A stretch of DNA of 64,000 nt from Stieleria magnilauensis (GTDB lineage: Bacteria > Planctomycetota > Planctomycetia > Pirellulales > Pirellulaceae), in NCBI GenBank assembly GCA_007753675.1, contig CP036432.1, positions 8,310,233 through 8,374,232 on the forward strand, read 5' to 3'. Below are positions 36,019 to 44,598 of the stretch, in pieces. The translations under genes were made by a program, and so were the position numbers. Numbering within the stretch: the stretch's first letter is position 1; every line of letters begins with the position of its first letter. The notes beneath the pieces were generated by a model. The model was not told the origin of the DNA. It made no database searches and saw only the letters and a list, made by a program, of their open reading frames with translations.

Positions 36019-37806
36019 CTACCCCAACGATCCGGCGAACACCTTTTCCAAACCGCGTTTGGCGGTGTCGGCGGCGTTGCTGCTGATCACGGCGTTGACC
36101 TGCAATTCGCTGGTGCTGATCATGTCGACGTTGATGTCTGCGCCGGCCAGCGTTTCGAAGAGCAGCGTGGCGACATGGGTGTGGCTGCGGAGGCCGATTC
36201 CGCTGACGGTTACCTTGGCGATTTCGCGGACACCTTGAACGCCTCGCATGCCGTGCGAGGCGGCGATTTTTTCAGCGACTTTCAGACTGGCTTCCAGGGC
36301 GTCTTGGGGGACCGTAAAACTGACACTGGTCGATCCGTCTTCGCCGTCATAGCCCTGGACGATCATGTCGACCGAGATACCCGCGGCGCCGATGCGTTCG
36401 AACATGTCCGCCGCGATTCCCGGGCGGTCGGGCACACCCATCAACGTCACCCGAGCCTGGTGATCGAGCACGGAAATGCCGGTCAAGGTCAACGCTTCGA
36501 GGGCATCATCGCGGAGCCGGCTGATCAGTGTTTCGACTTCGACGCCCGATTCCCGATCGGCTTTGATCTGGCTCCATGACTTGGCGTCATCGGGTTTGAC
36601 GTGCAGCTTGAATCCTTCGTGGACGGCGCGGAGTGCGATCGAAGCCTGGTCACGCGGCACCAAGGCGCTGATTTTGATTTCGCTGGTGGTGATCATTTGA
36701 ATGTTCACGCCCGCACCGGCCAGGGCGCGAAACATTTCGCTGGCCACGCCGGCTTGGTCGGGCATGTTCGCCCCGACGACGGAGATCTTGCTGACCTGGT
36801 CATCGTGGGTCACGCCTTCCACACCGATCTTGTCGACGACCGGCGCGAGCGCTTGCAGGGTTGCCGGCAGGTCATCACGTCGGACGGTGAAGGAGACGTC
36901 TGCTTTGCCTCCGTCGCCGACGTTTTGGACCACCATGTCCACGGCGATCTTTTTGTCCGCGATCGCCGAGAAGATCTGCAGGCTCATGCCGGGGACATCG
37001 GGAACACCAAGGATCGTCACACGGGCCTCGTCGGGAGTCATTGCGGCTCCGCTGACCGGTGCCGTCGCGGACTCTTGCTCGGTGACGATCATCGTTCCTT
37101 CGGTGTCCGAGAAACTGCTGCGGACATGAATCGGGACACCAAATTTTTTGGCGAATTCGATGCTGCGGTTGTGCATGACGCTGGCACCCAGGCTGGCCAA
37201 TTCCAGCATCTCGTCATAACTGATCACATCGACGCGACGTGCTTCGGGCAGCAGTCTCGGGTCGGTCGTGTAAACGCCGTCCACGTCGGTGTAGATTTCA
37301 CAGGCGTCGGCTTTCAGCACCGCGGCCAATGCGACCGCGGTCGTGTCGCTGCCGCCGCGCCCGAGCGTGGTGATGTTCAGGTCGTTGTCGATCCCTTGGA
37401 ATCCGGCCGCCACGACGATCTTGCCTTCGTCCAACAACCGTTCGATGCGTTCGGTGGAAATCGAACGGATCCGAGCCTTGCTGAAACTGCTGTCGGTCTG
37501 CATCCCGATCTGGCCGCCGGTCAAACTGACCGCTTCGCTGCCCAACGCGTTGATCGCCATGGCGACCAGGGCGACGCTGACCTGTTCGCCGGTGCTGAGC
37601 AACATGTCCATTTCGCGCGCCGGCGGATTGGGGCCGACTTCTTGAGCCAGTTCCAACAACCGGTCGGTGTTCTTTCCCATCGCGCTGACGACCATCACAA
37701 CTCGATGGCCTTGGCGTTGGGCACGAATGGCTTTGCGCGCCGCGGCGCGAATCTTTTCGACGTCGGCGACGCTTGTACCGCCGAATTTTTGAACAATCAG
37801 AGACAT
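36019..37806 (-). CDS. lysC: Aspartate kinase with four ACT domains
   Basis: 595 residues; monofunctional aspartokinases are usually near 400. N-terminal kinase domain: IVQKFGGTSV start, GRGGSDTTAVALA, EIYTDVDGVYTTDPR. It then has two ACT pairs in the same order: RVTILGVPDVPGMS..., KISVVGANMPDQAG..., RVTLMGVPDRPGIAA..., KVTVSGIGLRSHTHV.... ACT pairs bind lysine or threonine and shut the enzyme down; duplicated pairs are known in cyanobacteria. Catalyses ATP-dependent aspartate phosphorylation, first step to Lys, Thr, Met and diaminopimelate. The proposed homoserine kinase gene ends 36 bases upstream on the same strand. Confidence 0.96.
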   Translation of the reverse strand: MSLIVQKFGGTSVADVEKIRAAARKAIRAQRQGHRVVMVVSAMGKNTDRLLELAQEVGPNPPAREMDMLLSTGEQVSVALVAMAINALGSEAVSLTGGQIGMQTDSSFSKARIRSISTERIERLLDEGKIVVAAGFQGIDNDLNITTLGRGGSDTTAVALAAVLKADACEIYTDVDGVYTTDPRLLPEARRVDVISYDEMLELASLGASVMHNRSIEFAKKFGVPIHVRSSFSDTEGTMIVTEQESATAPVSGAAMTPDEARVTILGVPDVPGMSLQIFSAIADKKIAVDMVVQNVGDGGKADVSFTVRRDDLPATLQALAPVVDKIGVEGVTHDDQVSKISVVGANMPDQAGVASEMFRALAGAGVNIQMITTSEIKISALVPRDQASIALRAVHEGFKLHVKPDDAKSWSQIKADRESGVEVETLISRLRDDALEALTLTGISVLDHQARVTLMGVPDRPGIAADMFERIGAAGISVDMIVQGYDGEDGSTSVSFTVPQDALEASLKVAEKIAASHGMRGVQGVREIAKVTVSGIGLRSHTHVATLLFETLAGADINVDMISTSELQVNAVISSNAADTAKRGLEKVFAGSLG

Positions 37807-37842
37807 GGGGTGTGGTTTAGAAAAAATGCGGTGGAGTGATCT

Positions 37843-39057
37843 CTAGCGGCGGATGAACGCATCCATCAAATCCCAGCCGTGGTCAAAGCGACGTCCCGAC
37901 GCTGCGGCTGCGATTTCGTCGTAGGTCGTTTGCGAATCCGATTCAATTCCCGTTCCGGCCATGACCAAGGGGACCATGCCGTGGGTGTGTTTCTTGGTGC
38001 TGCAAAAGGTCGGGTGATCCGGCGTGACCAGAATCCGGTGGTCGCCGTGTCCCGCGAGCGCCTCGGCAAGCGGCCCGACGATGTGGCGATCGATCTGCTC
38101 GAGCGCTTCGATCTTGGCGTCGTGACGCCCTTCATGGGACGCCTCGTCGGGAGCTTCGACGTGCACGCAGACCAAGTCGTACTGGTCGAGTGCCTTGATC
38201 GCCGCGGCGCCCTTGGCCGCGTAATCGGTGTCCAGGTATCCGGTCGCCCCTTCGACTTCGATCCGCGGCCATCCGGCCAGCGCCGCGATCCCGCGCAACA
38301 GGTCGACTGCCGTGATCATCGTGCCACGAACGCCAAACCGTTCTTCGAACGTGGGCATCGACGGTGCCCCGCCCAAGCCCCACAGCCAGACGTGGGTTGC
38401 GGGGCGTTTGCCGGCGGCTTGTCGGGCCTGGTTGACCGGATGATCGGCGAACACATCGGCCGACCCGTTCATCAGTCGCACCAGCAGATCGCTGCCGGGG
38501 CCGCGCGGAAAATCATCGGTCACCGACAGGTCGGTCAGATCGTGGGGCGCCGTCGATCGCGTCTCCGACGAAAACGGCGCCGGCGTGTTGTCGTCGCCGC
38601 GGTAGATCAACAAGTTCCGGTAGCTGACACCGGGGACAAATTCAAAGCGGCCGCCTTCAGTACCCAGCAACGCCTCACCGGCGGCAGCCAGCAATTGCCG
38701 AGATTCCTCGGTGCTGATGTGATCGGCGGTGAAGTCCACCATGACCTGGTCTTCGATCGTCACCAGGTTGCAGCGGACGGCGAAATCATGCTTCCCCAGC
38801 GTGATCCCGCTGGCGGCCGCTTCCAACGGTGCTCGACCGGTGAAGTACTGGTCCGGGTCGTATCCGAACAGGCACAAATTGGCCACTTCGCTGCCGGCGG
38901 GCAGGTGTGCCGGCGTGTTGTTGGACAGGGCACTGGCCCCGGTCGCCGCGATCCGGTCCATGGCCGGAACCGAGGCCGCCTGCAGCGGTGTTTTTCCTCC
39001 CAACGCCTCGATCGGTTCGTCCGCGCATCCGTCCGGGATTACGATGACATATTTCAT
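37843..39057 (-). CDS. ApgM-family phosphoglycerate mutase-like protein, proposed homoserine kinase
   Basis: 404 residues from ATG 39057 (MKYVIVIPDGCADEP), which is where the family starts. It shows the alkaline-phosphatase-type metal motifs: VIPDGCADEPIEALGGKTPL, PAHLPAGSEVANLCLFGYDP, HVEAPDEASHEGR and ILVTPDHPTF with KKHTHG near the C-terminus. Automatic tools call such proteins cofactor-independent phosphoglycerate mutase. A subgroup of this length (TIGR02535 type) is proposed to be homoserine kinase. Lying 36 bases upstream of lysC supports that role in threonine synthesis. The choice between the two functions is an inference from length and context. Confidence 0.85.
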   Translation of the reverse strand: MKYVIVIPDGCADEPIEALGGKTPLQAASVPAMDRIAATGASALSNNTPAHLPAGSEVANLCLFGYDPDQYFTGRAPLEAAASGITLGKHDFAVRCNLVTIEDQVMVDFTADHISTEESRQLLAAAGEALLGTEGGRFEFVPGVSYRNLLIYRGDDNTPAPFSSETRSTAPHDLTDLSVTDDFPRGPGSDLLVRLMNGSADVFADHPVNQARQAAGKRPATHVWLWGLGGAPSMPTFEERFGVRGTMITAVDLLRGIAALAGWPRIEVEGATGYLDTDYAAKGAAAIKALDQYDLVCVHVEAPDEASHEGRHDAKIEALEQIDRHIVGPLAEALAGHGDHRILVTPDHPTFCSTKKHTHGMVPLVMAGTGIESDSQTTYDEIAAAASGRRFDHGWDLMDAFIRR

Positions 39058-39362
39058 ATTGTTTCGATGGGGGGTTCGGGAGTCCGGTGGTGTGAAGGCC
39101 TGTCGATTGAAGCCCGCACGCGTCAGCAAGGGGCAACACTGCGCCCCTCACTAACGGATCGGGATGGTGTGATCGCGTTGAACTCGGAAAATCGACTCAA
39201 TCGACAGGCCGGTGAGGGGATTGCCCCCTAGTTTCGTTCAGAGACGGGGATCTCGGAAGGGGACGCAATTCTGGGGGGCCGCTGGGAACGGAGCCGCCGG
39301 GAACGCATCAAATCGGTTCAGCATGGACAGGCTGGAAGCCTCGCCCAGGACTGACCGGCCCG
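39058..39362. other. Gene-free stretch
   Basis: 305 bases between the ApgM-family gene start and the aminotransferase stop. No supported ORF, repeat or hairpin is seen. It should contain the promoter for the ApgM-lysC pair, but no clear boxes stand out. Confidence 0.45.
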
Positions 39363-40481
39363 TTACGAATTCGCCTCGTCGGCCAACTGGTTCAGCAGCG
39401 CGACGCCCTTGGCGATGGTCTCGTCCGACGCCGCAAAGCTGATGCGAAAATGGCTGTCCCGGGCGCTGAAAATCTTGCCCGGTATGATCAACAGGCCCCG
39501 TTCGATCGCCCTGTGGACGAACGCCTCGCCGCCCGCATCGCCGGGAGCCTTGGGAAACAGGTAGAACGCGCCACCGGGACGCGTGAATTCGAATCGTTCG
39601 GCCAATCCGTCGCAGATCAAATCACGTTTCTTGCGATAGTCGTCGATGTGGCCTTGCAAGTTGACTTCCATCGCCCGCAACGCGCCCCACTGGGCCGGCT
39701 GGGGCGAGCAGACAAACGAGTACTGTTGGATCTTCAGCATCGTCGCGATCACTTCGCCGGGACCATGGACGTAGCCGACGCGCCAGCCCGTCATCGCATG
39801 GCTTTTGCTGAACCCGTCGATCACGATCGTGTCGGGGTTGAACTGAGCCGGTGAAACGAAGGCGTCGTCGTAATGAAACCGCGAGTAAATCTCGTCCGAA
39901 ATCAACGCGATGTTTTTCTCCGCGGCCAATCGGGCGACCGCTTCGAGTTGCTCGGCCGTCGCCGTGACCCCCGTCGGGTTGGCCGGGCTGTTCAGCAAAA
40001 TCATCTTCGTTTTGGGCGTCACCGCCGCCGCGATCGCGTCGGGATCGAGCTGGAAACTGGGGTACGAATCGATCGGCACCGCGACCCCGCCGCACATCTT
40101 CAACAGCGCCGGGTACATCACAAAGAACGGGTCCAAGTAGATCACTTCGTCGCCCGGATTGATCATCGAAAGCATCGACAGCATCAGCCCGCCGCTGGTT
40201 CCGCTGCAGACGAACACCTCACGGTCGTCGTGGCCGTAACGAGAATCGATTTCTTGTTGCAAAGCCGACCGCAGCGGCCCGATGCCTTGTGTCGGCGAGT
40301 AGGCGTTTTTGCCGCCGCGGATCGCATCGATCGCCGCATCCTGGATCGACTCGGGGACATCAAAGTCCGGTTGTCCGATCGACAGATTGATCGGATCTTT
40401 TAACTTGGCCGCCAAATCAAAGACTTTACGAATCCCGCTGGCGTCAAAGGTCGTGGTGCGGTCGGCGATCCAAGGATGCAT
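39363..40481 (-). CDS. Class I/II PLP aminotransferase (aspartate aminotransferase-like)
   Basis: 372 residues. Starts ADRTTTFDASGIRKVFDLAA with NLSIGQPDFDVPE, the aspartate/aromatic aminotransferase opening. The PLP-binding lysine lies in IDGFSKSHAMTGWRVGY; NSPANPTG, ISDEIYSRF and the C-terminal arginine in HFRISFAASDE complete the fold type I set. It transfers amino groups between amino acids and 2-oxoacids; aspartate/2-oxoglutarate is likeliest. Being 305 bases from the ApgM-lysC pair on the same strand, it may supply aspartate for that pathway. The divergent DUF4416 gene starts 92 bases upstream. Confidence 0.93.
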   Translation of the reverse strand: MHPWIADRTTTFDASGIRKVFDLAAKLKDPINLSIGQPDFDVPESIQDAAIDAIRGGKNAYSPTQGIGPLRSALQQEIDSRYGHDDREVFVCSGTSGGLMLSMLSMINPGDEVIYLDPFFVMYPALLKMCGGVAVPIDSYPSFQLDPDAIAAAVTPKTKMILLNSPANPTGVTATAEQLEAVARLAAEKNIALISDEIYSRFHYDDAFVSPAQFNPDTIVIDGFSKSHAMTGWRVGYVHGPGEVIATMLKIQQYSFVCSPQPAQWGALRAMEVNLQGHIDDYRKKRDLICDGLAERFEFTRPGGAFYLFPKAPGDAGGEAFVHRAIERGLLIIPGKIFSARDSHFRISFAASDETIAKGVALLNQLADEANS

Positions 40482-40572
40482 GGTTCTGCTATGCTCTGGG
40501 CAATCGGTGGTGACGCGGCGTCAGACGTCGCGTCGAAACGTGGGTACGCAGATTCTAGACGAGAGACGACTT

Positions 40573-41154
40573 GTGGCCGAGGTGCTATACGTTGAACCGG
40601 TGATTCGGTTTTGTGCGGTGATTTCCGGCGACGCCCAGATTCGGCGGCGGGCGATCGAGACATTGGAAAGCCACTGGGGCGAGATTTTTCATCAATCCGA
40701 CCCCCTGCCGTTCGAAGCCGGCGGTTACTACGCCGCATCGATGGGCGAGCACCTGCAAAAGGAACTGATCGGGTTTCGCCAGCCCTGTGACGCCGCCGAA
40801 CTGGCCGACTGGAAACATTGGACCAACGCCCTGGAAACGCAGGTCGCCGCCGTGCAGTCCGCAGTGAAATCCGCAGTGGAGTCCGGTCCGGAACGCCCGC
40901 TGAACCTGGATCCCGGCTACATCACCCAGGCCAAGCTGGTTCTGGCGACGACAAAGGATCGTGATCATCGCGTTTACCTGCGCGACGGGATGTTCGGCGA
41001 GATCACGCTGACGTACACGGCCAAAAAATGGGTGCACCATCGTTGGACCTACCCCGACTATCGGACCGCCGCCGTGGCCGAGTTCGCGACCACCTGCCGC
41101 AACCACCTGCGAGCGAACCTACAAGGCGGCGAAGGATTTCGGCGACGAGGGTGA
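40573..41154 (+). CDS. DUF4416 family protein, 193 aa
   Basis: Start set at GTG 40573 (VAEVLYVEPVIRFCAVISG), with GAGAG about eight bases before it; the longer upstream frame is antisense to the aminotransferase gene. It matches DUF4416: ISGDAQIRRRAIETLESHWGE, FEAGGYYAASMGEHLQKELI, LNLDPGYITQAKLVLATTKD and HRVYLRDGMFGEITLTY. The family is widespread in planctomycetes and deltaproteobacteria, with unknown function. An A/V/S-rich run (VQSAVKSAVESG) is an inserted simple repeat. No signal peptide; cytosolic. Confidence 0.85.
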   Translation: MAEVLYVEPVIRFCAVISGDAQIRRRAIETLESHWGEIFHQSDPLPFEAGGYYAASMGEHLQKELIGFRQPCDAAELADWKHWTNALETQVAAVQSAVKSAVESGPERPLNLDPGYITQAKLVLATTKDRDHRVYLRDGMFGEITLTYTAKKWVHHRWTYPDYRTAAVAEFATTCRNHLRANLQGGEGFRRRG

Positions 41155-41185
41155 TCGAGTAGCTGATGCTGTGCATCACATCTAT

Positions 41186-42178
41186 CTACCGCGAGCGCAC
41201 CAACGTGGCCAAGTCGATGTTTTGTTCTCGGACGATTGCTTCGATGTCTTTCAAGAAACGATCCGCATCGACGGGGTAACCCGCGGTGGGGCGAAGCGGT
41301 TGGGGTGCAAGCTCGGCGAAGTACGCGTTGAATGATTCCATCGCCTTTTCCCGGACGTACTTGGCGACCATCGACGAGAACGCCACCGGCGTGAAGGAAT
41401 CGCCCTTGACCGTGAAGCGGATCGTGAACTCGCCGCCTCGGTAAGGCACTGCGTAATAACTTTCGTCCTTTGATTCCGCGATGACACGAACCAGCGTACC
41501 GTCGAAGACCGCTTGCAGGGGGCCGGCGTAATAGCGGCGGCCGCCATGCCGGTCGCAATACACTGTGACCTGTTCGTCGGGGACCTGTTGGTCGGGGACC
41601 TGTTGGTCGGGGGCGATCGCAAGCTCGTCCAGCAGCGACTTCACCAGCTCGAGCGTGGTTTGTGACAACAAGTCCGACTTGTTCGCTCCGCCGCGGCACG
41701 ACCGGTTGAAGGCGGCGGCGGTGATCACTCGCGTTTTCATTCCCGCCAACTGTGCCGGACCCGATTGCCAGGCCGTGACCAGCGGATTGGCCGATTCCGT
41801 GTCGATCGCCTGTTCCAGCAAGCGCGCAAGCCACGGTGTCGCACCGATCGAGTCTCGATCGTGTGCCGCCAAATCATCGACAAGGTCCAAACGCGCGTCG
41901 GCCAGGCCACACCATCGGGCTCCGGCCAACGTCACGCATTCCAGCTTGCCGTAGCCGCCGGACTTCTTGGTGACCGATTGGGGTTGAAACACGGCTTTGG
42001 AATCGTTGACGACGATCCGCCGGCCGGACACGGTGACGGGCTTGGCGACGGCCGCAAAGGCTTCCGGCAGGTCGCCCGGGCTGGCCTCCCCGAGTGGAAG
42101 TTTCCAGGCGGAAGCCGACACGACCAGCGGCCCCAGTTTGGGCCCGTATCCGGCTTCGTCGGTCGCAATGAGTATCAT
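41186..42178 (-). CDS. RNase HII-like protein (divergent, planctomycete type)
   Basis: 330 residues from ATG 42178 (MILIATDEAGYGPKLGP). The N-terminal TDEAGYGPKLGPLVV resembles the DEAGRGPxxGP start of RNase HII, and VVNDSKAV recalls its DSK motif; a later aspartate (VYCDRHGGR) and SSMVAKYVREKAMESF fit its third acidic residue and helix. Ordinary RNase HII is near 200 residues, so this one carries about 130 extra. A 15-bp tandem repeat (about 41571-41616) encodes PDQQV-PDQQV-PDEQV. It might cleave RNA in RNA-DNA hybrids, but the low similarity leaves room for another nuclease role. Confidence 0.7.
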   Translation of the reverse strand: MILIATDEAGYGPKLGPLVVSASAWKLPLGEASPGDLPEAFAAVAKPVTVSGRRIVVNDSKAVFQPQSVTKKSGGYGKLECVTLAGARWCGLADARLDLVDDLAAHDRDSIGATPWLARLLEQAIDTESANPLVTAWQSGPAQLAGMKTRVITAAAFNRSCRGGANKSDLLSQTTLELVKSLLDELAIAPDQQVPDQQVPDEQVTVYCDRHGGRRYYAGPLQAVFDGTLVRVIAESKDESYYAVPYRGGEFTIRFTVKGDSFTPVAFSSMVAKYVREKAMESFNAYFAELAPQPLRPTAGYPVDADRFLKDIEAIVREQNIDLATLVRSR

Positions 42179-42357
42179 GGGTGGTTTCCGTTCCGGTTGG
42201 CATTTTTGCCCAGTGTAAGGAGACGCGTTCGATTTCGCGATCCGCCGCTGCCTGTCGATCGATGTTAGACTAGTCGTCATCGGTGAGGCCAAGGCGATGC
42301 GCGGCCTACCGTGAGCGCGAGCCGATCCCACCTACACACTCCATTGGCGGATGATTT

Positions 42358-43302
42358 ATGAAACTCTCTCGACGCGATGTCATTGCGGCCTCGGCCGGAG
42401 CGTTCTCCTTGGCGGCCTGTTCTCCCGCGTGGGCGTTGTCCGAGCCCAAACGCAAGTTCACCGTTGACCTTCGCTGGGGCAGCATCGGTGTCAAGGCGAA
42501 CCAGACCGAAGCGATTGAGTTGGCGGCAAAACATGGCTTCGAGTCCGTCGCCGCGGCACCCCATGATTTGGCCAAGCTGTCTGATGCCGAAAGTGAAGCG
42601 TTGGTCGGCGACTTGAACGCGAAAGGGTTGGTTTGGGGCTCGTCGGGGCTGCCGGTCGATTTTCGCAAGGACGAAGCGAAATTCAAAAGTGATCTCGCCG
42701 CCTTGCCCGCTCTGGCCGCGGCGCTGCGTCGCGCCGGTGTCGACCGGATGGGCACCTGGATCTCGCCGTGCCACGACGAACTGACCTACGTCGCCAACTT
42801 CAAACAGCACGCCGATCGTCTCCGCGAGTGCGCGAAGGTGTTAAAAGACCACGGGCTGCGATTGGGGCTGGAGTATGTCGGCACGTCGACGCTGCGCAAC
42901 TCCAAACGATTCCCGTTCCTTCACACCATGCGCGAGACGGCGGAACTGCATTCGGCCATCGGCGTGGACAACATGGGGTTCGTGCTCGATTCCTGGCACT
43001 GGTACACCGCCGGTGAGACCGCCGACGACGTTCGATCGTTGAATGCACAGCAGATCGTCGGCTGTGATTTGAATGACGCGCCCGCGGGGCTGGCGGTCGA
43101 CGAACAGATCGACAACCGACGTGAATTGCCGGCTGCGACGGGAGTGATCGACGTGAAGTCTTTCCTGCAGGCGCTGATCGACGTCGGTTATGACGGCCCG
43201 GTTCGCGCCGAACCCTTCAATCAAGCCCTCAACAAGCTGGACAACGACGAAGCCTGTGCGGCAACGTCCAAGGCCATCCACAAAGCGATCGCGCTGCTCT
43301 AG
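42358..43302 (+). CDS. Exported sugar phosphate isomerase/epimerase-like TIM-barrel protein
   Basis: 314 residues. The N-terminus has a twin-arginine motif (SRRDVIAAS) and a hydrophobic stretch ending in LAAC, so it could be Tat-exported and perhaps a lipoprotein. The body fits the xylose isomerase/AP endonuclease 2 superfamily: GLRLGLEYVGTSTLRNS, NMGFVLDSWHWYTAGE, CDLNDAPAG and GYDGPVRAEPFN, carrying the Glu/Asp/His metal ligands. Such secreted isomerase-like enzymes are abundant in planctomycetes; substrates are mostly unknown. It has its own upstream gap. Repeats follow immediately after the stop. Confidence 0.88.
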   Translation: MKLSRRDVIAASAGAFSLAACSPAWALSEPKRKFTVDLRWGSIGVKANQTEAIELAAKHGFESVAAAPHDLAKLSDAESEALVGDLNAKGLVWGSSGLPVDFRKDEAKFKSDLAALPALAAALRRAGVDRMGTWISPCHDELTYVANFKQHADRLRECAKVLKDHGLRLGLEYVGTSTLRNSKRFPFLHTMRETAELHSAIGVDNMGFVLDSWHWYTAGETADDVRSLNAQQIVGCDLNDAPAGLAVDEQIDNRRELPAATGVIDVKSFLQALIDVGYDGPVRAEPFNQALNKLDNDEACAATSKAIHKAIALL

Positions 43303-43304
43303 TG

Positions 43305-43512
43305 AAGTAAGCTTCAGCTTGCACCAGTGGGGTAAGCATCTTGCTTGCCTCCCCCTGAAAGCTTTAGCTTGCGCCAGTGGGGTAAGCATCTTGCTTGCCT
43401 CCCCGTGAAAGCTTTAGCTTGCAGCCGTTGGTAAAGTATCCTGGGGGCAAGCTAAAGCTTGTGGGGGTCGCAAGCTGGAAGCTTACGCCACTTTGGAAGC
43501 TTACGCCACTTT
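43305..43512. repeat. Intergenic repeat block with a 50-bp tandem unit
   Basis: Two full copies of a 50-bp unit begin at 43331 and 43381 (GGTAAGCATCTTGCTTGCCT start), each holding GCTTTAGCTTGC. The block ends with inverted GCAAGCTAAAGCTT and two copies of GAAGCTTACGCCACTTT. It is the largest member of the family also seen at 14090 and 58940. The block runs to the stop of the oxidoreductase gene. Confidence 0.85.
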
Positions 43513-44598
43513 TCAGGCCGCTTTTCGGAAGCGGTGGGGCGTTTCGATGCGTCGGCGGATGCTTGCCAGGGGGCCGATTTCCGACGGGGCGGCTTCGGCG
43601 TACCAGGCCCGGCGGGCGATCGCGTCGAGAATCTTTTCGGCGATCGTGACGGCTCGGGCGCCGGCCAGTCCGCTGACCGTCGGCGAGATCCCCGACTGGA
43701 TGCTGATCACGAAGTCGTGCAGTTCGTCCAGAATCGCATTCCGCGATTCCAGCTGCTTGGTTTCCAACTGCAGATGGTCGGTGAACAAGGTGTCGGCATA
43801 GCCGAGTGGGTTGTCGGTCGCTTCGTCCAGGTCGAAATCGCGATCGACCAGCGACTCGCTCGGCCGCACGGCGTGCAGGGCGGGGCCGGAGAAATCGATT
43901 TCGGCGAATCCGCCACCGCCATAGACTTGCATTTGGCGGGCCGGTGCGGGGCTGACCCGCGACGCTTTCAAGTTCGCGACCAGCCCACAGGCGAATTCAA
44001 GGCGTGCTTCGGCCAGGTCTTCGTGATCGCTGACGACGGCGATCCCGCTGGCGGAGACGTCGGCGATGGCTGCGTCGGTCATCGAGCAAACCAGATCGAT
44101 GTCATGGATCATCAGGTCCATCACGACGCCGACGTCCAGGCAGCGACCGGGAAAACGTGAGGCGCGGACGGCTTCGACGTACTTCACATCGACACCGATA
44201 TCTCCCAGCGCGGTGAACGCCGGATTGAATCGTTCCACATGGCCGACTTGCAGGGTCAGCCGTCGTGACGCGGCGAGCATCGCCAATTTGTCGGCGTCGG
44301 CGGCGGTCGTCGCCAGCGGTTTTTCGACCAGCAGGTGCTTGCCGGCCTTCAACAGATCCGTTGCGATCTCGGCGTGCGCATCGGTGGGGGCGGCGATGAT
44401 GGCGGCATCGATTTGGTCGATGCAGTCGCGGTAGTCGGCAAAGGTCGGCACGTCAAACAGTTGTGCCGCATTGTTCCGGGCCGCCTCGATCGGATCGCTG
44501 ATCGCGACCAGTTGGGCACCATCGACGCTGCCGAGAAGCTTGGAATGAATTCGTCCCAGATGTCCGGCGCCGATGACGGCTACGCGCAAACGTGTCAT
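43513..44598 (-). CDS. Gfo/Idh/MocA-family oxidoreductase next to lpxA
   Basis: 361 residues from ATG 44598, whose ATGA overlaps the lpxA stop. Rossmann motif VAVIGAGHLGRIHSKLL, then the catalytic-type LLVEKPLA (EKP) and VGHVERFNPAF, both hallmarks of the family. It oxidises or reduces a sugar or sugar nucleotide with NAD(P). Because it is translationally coupled to lpxA, a role on UDP-GlcNAc, like GnnA in bacteria that make 3-amino lipid A, is plausible but unproven; the partner aminotransferase GnnB would have to be elsewhere. It is the last gene of the skp-lpxC-lpxA group. Confidence 0.9.
   Translation of the reverse strand: MTRLRVAVIGAGHLGRIHSKLLGSVDGAQLVAISDPIEAARNNAAQLFDVPTFADYRDCIDQIDAAIIAAPTDAHAEIATDLLKAGKHLLVEKPLATTAADADKLAMLAASRRLTLQVGHVERFNPAFTALGDIGVDVKYVEAVRASRFPGRCLDVGVVMDLMIHDIDLVCSMTDAAIADVSASGIAVVSDHEDLAEARLEFACGLVANLKASRVSPAPARQMQVYGGGGFAEIDFSGPALHAVRPSESLVDRDFDLDEATDNPLGYADTLFTDHLQLETKQLESRNAILDELHDFVISIQSGISPTVSGLAGARAVTIAEKILDAIARRAWYAEAAPSEIGPLASIRRRIETPHRFRKAA

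Noticed and set aside
39212..39442. Small plus-strand ORF of 76 codons
   Set aside because: Overlaps the aminotransferase 3' end in antisense and has low-complexity basic sequence; no support.
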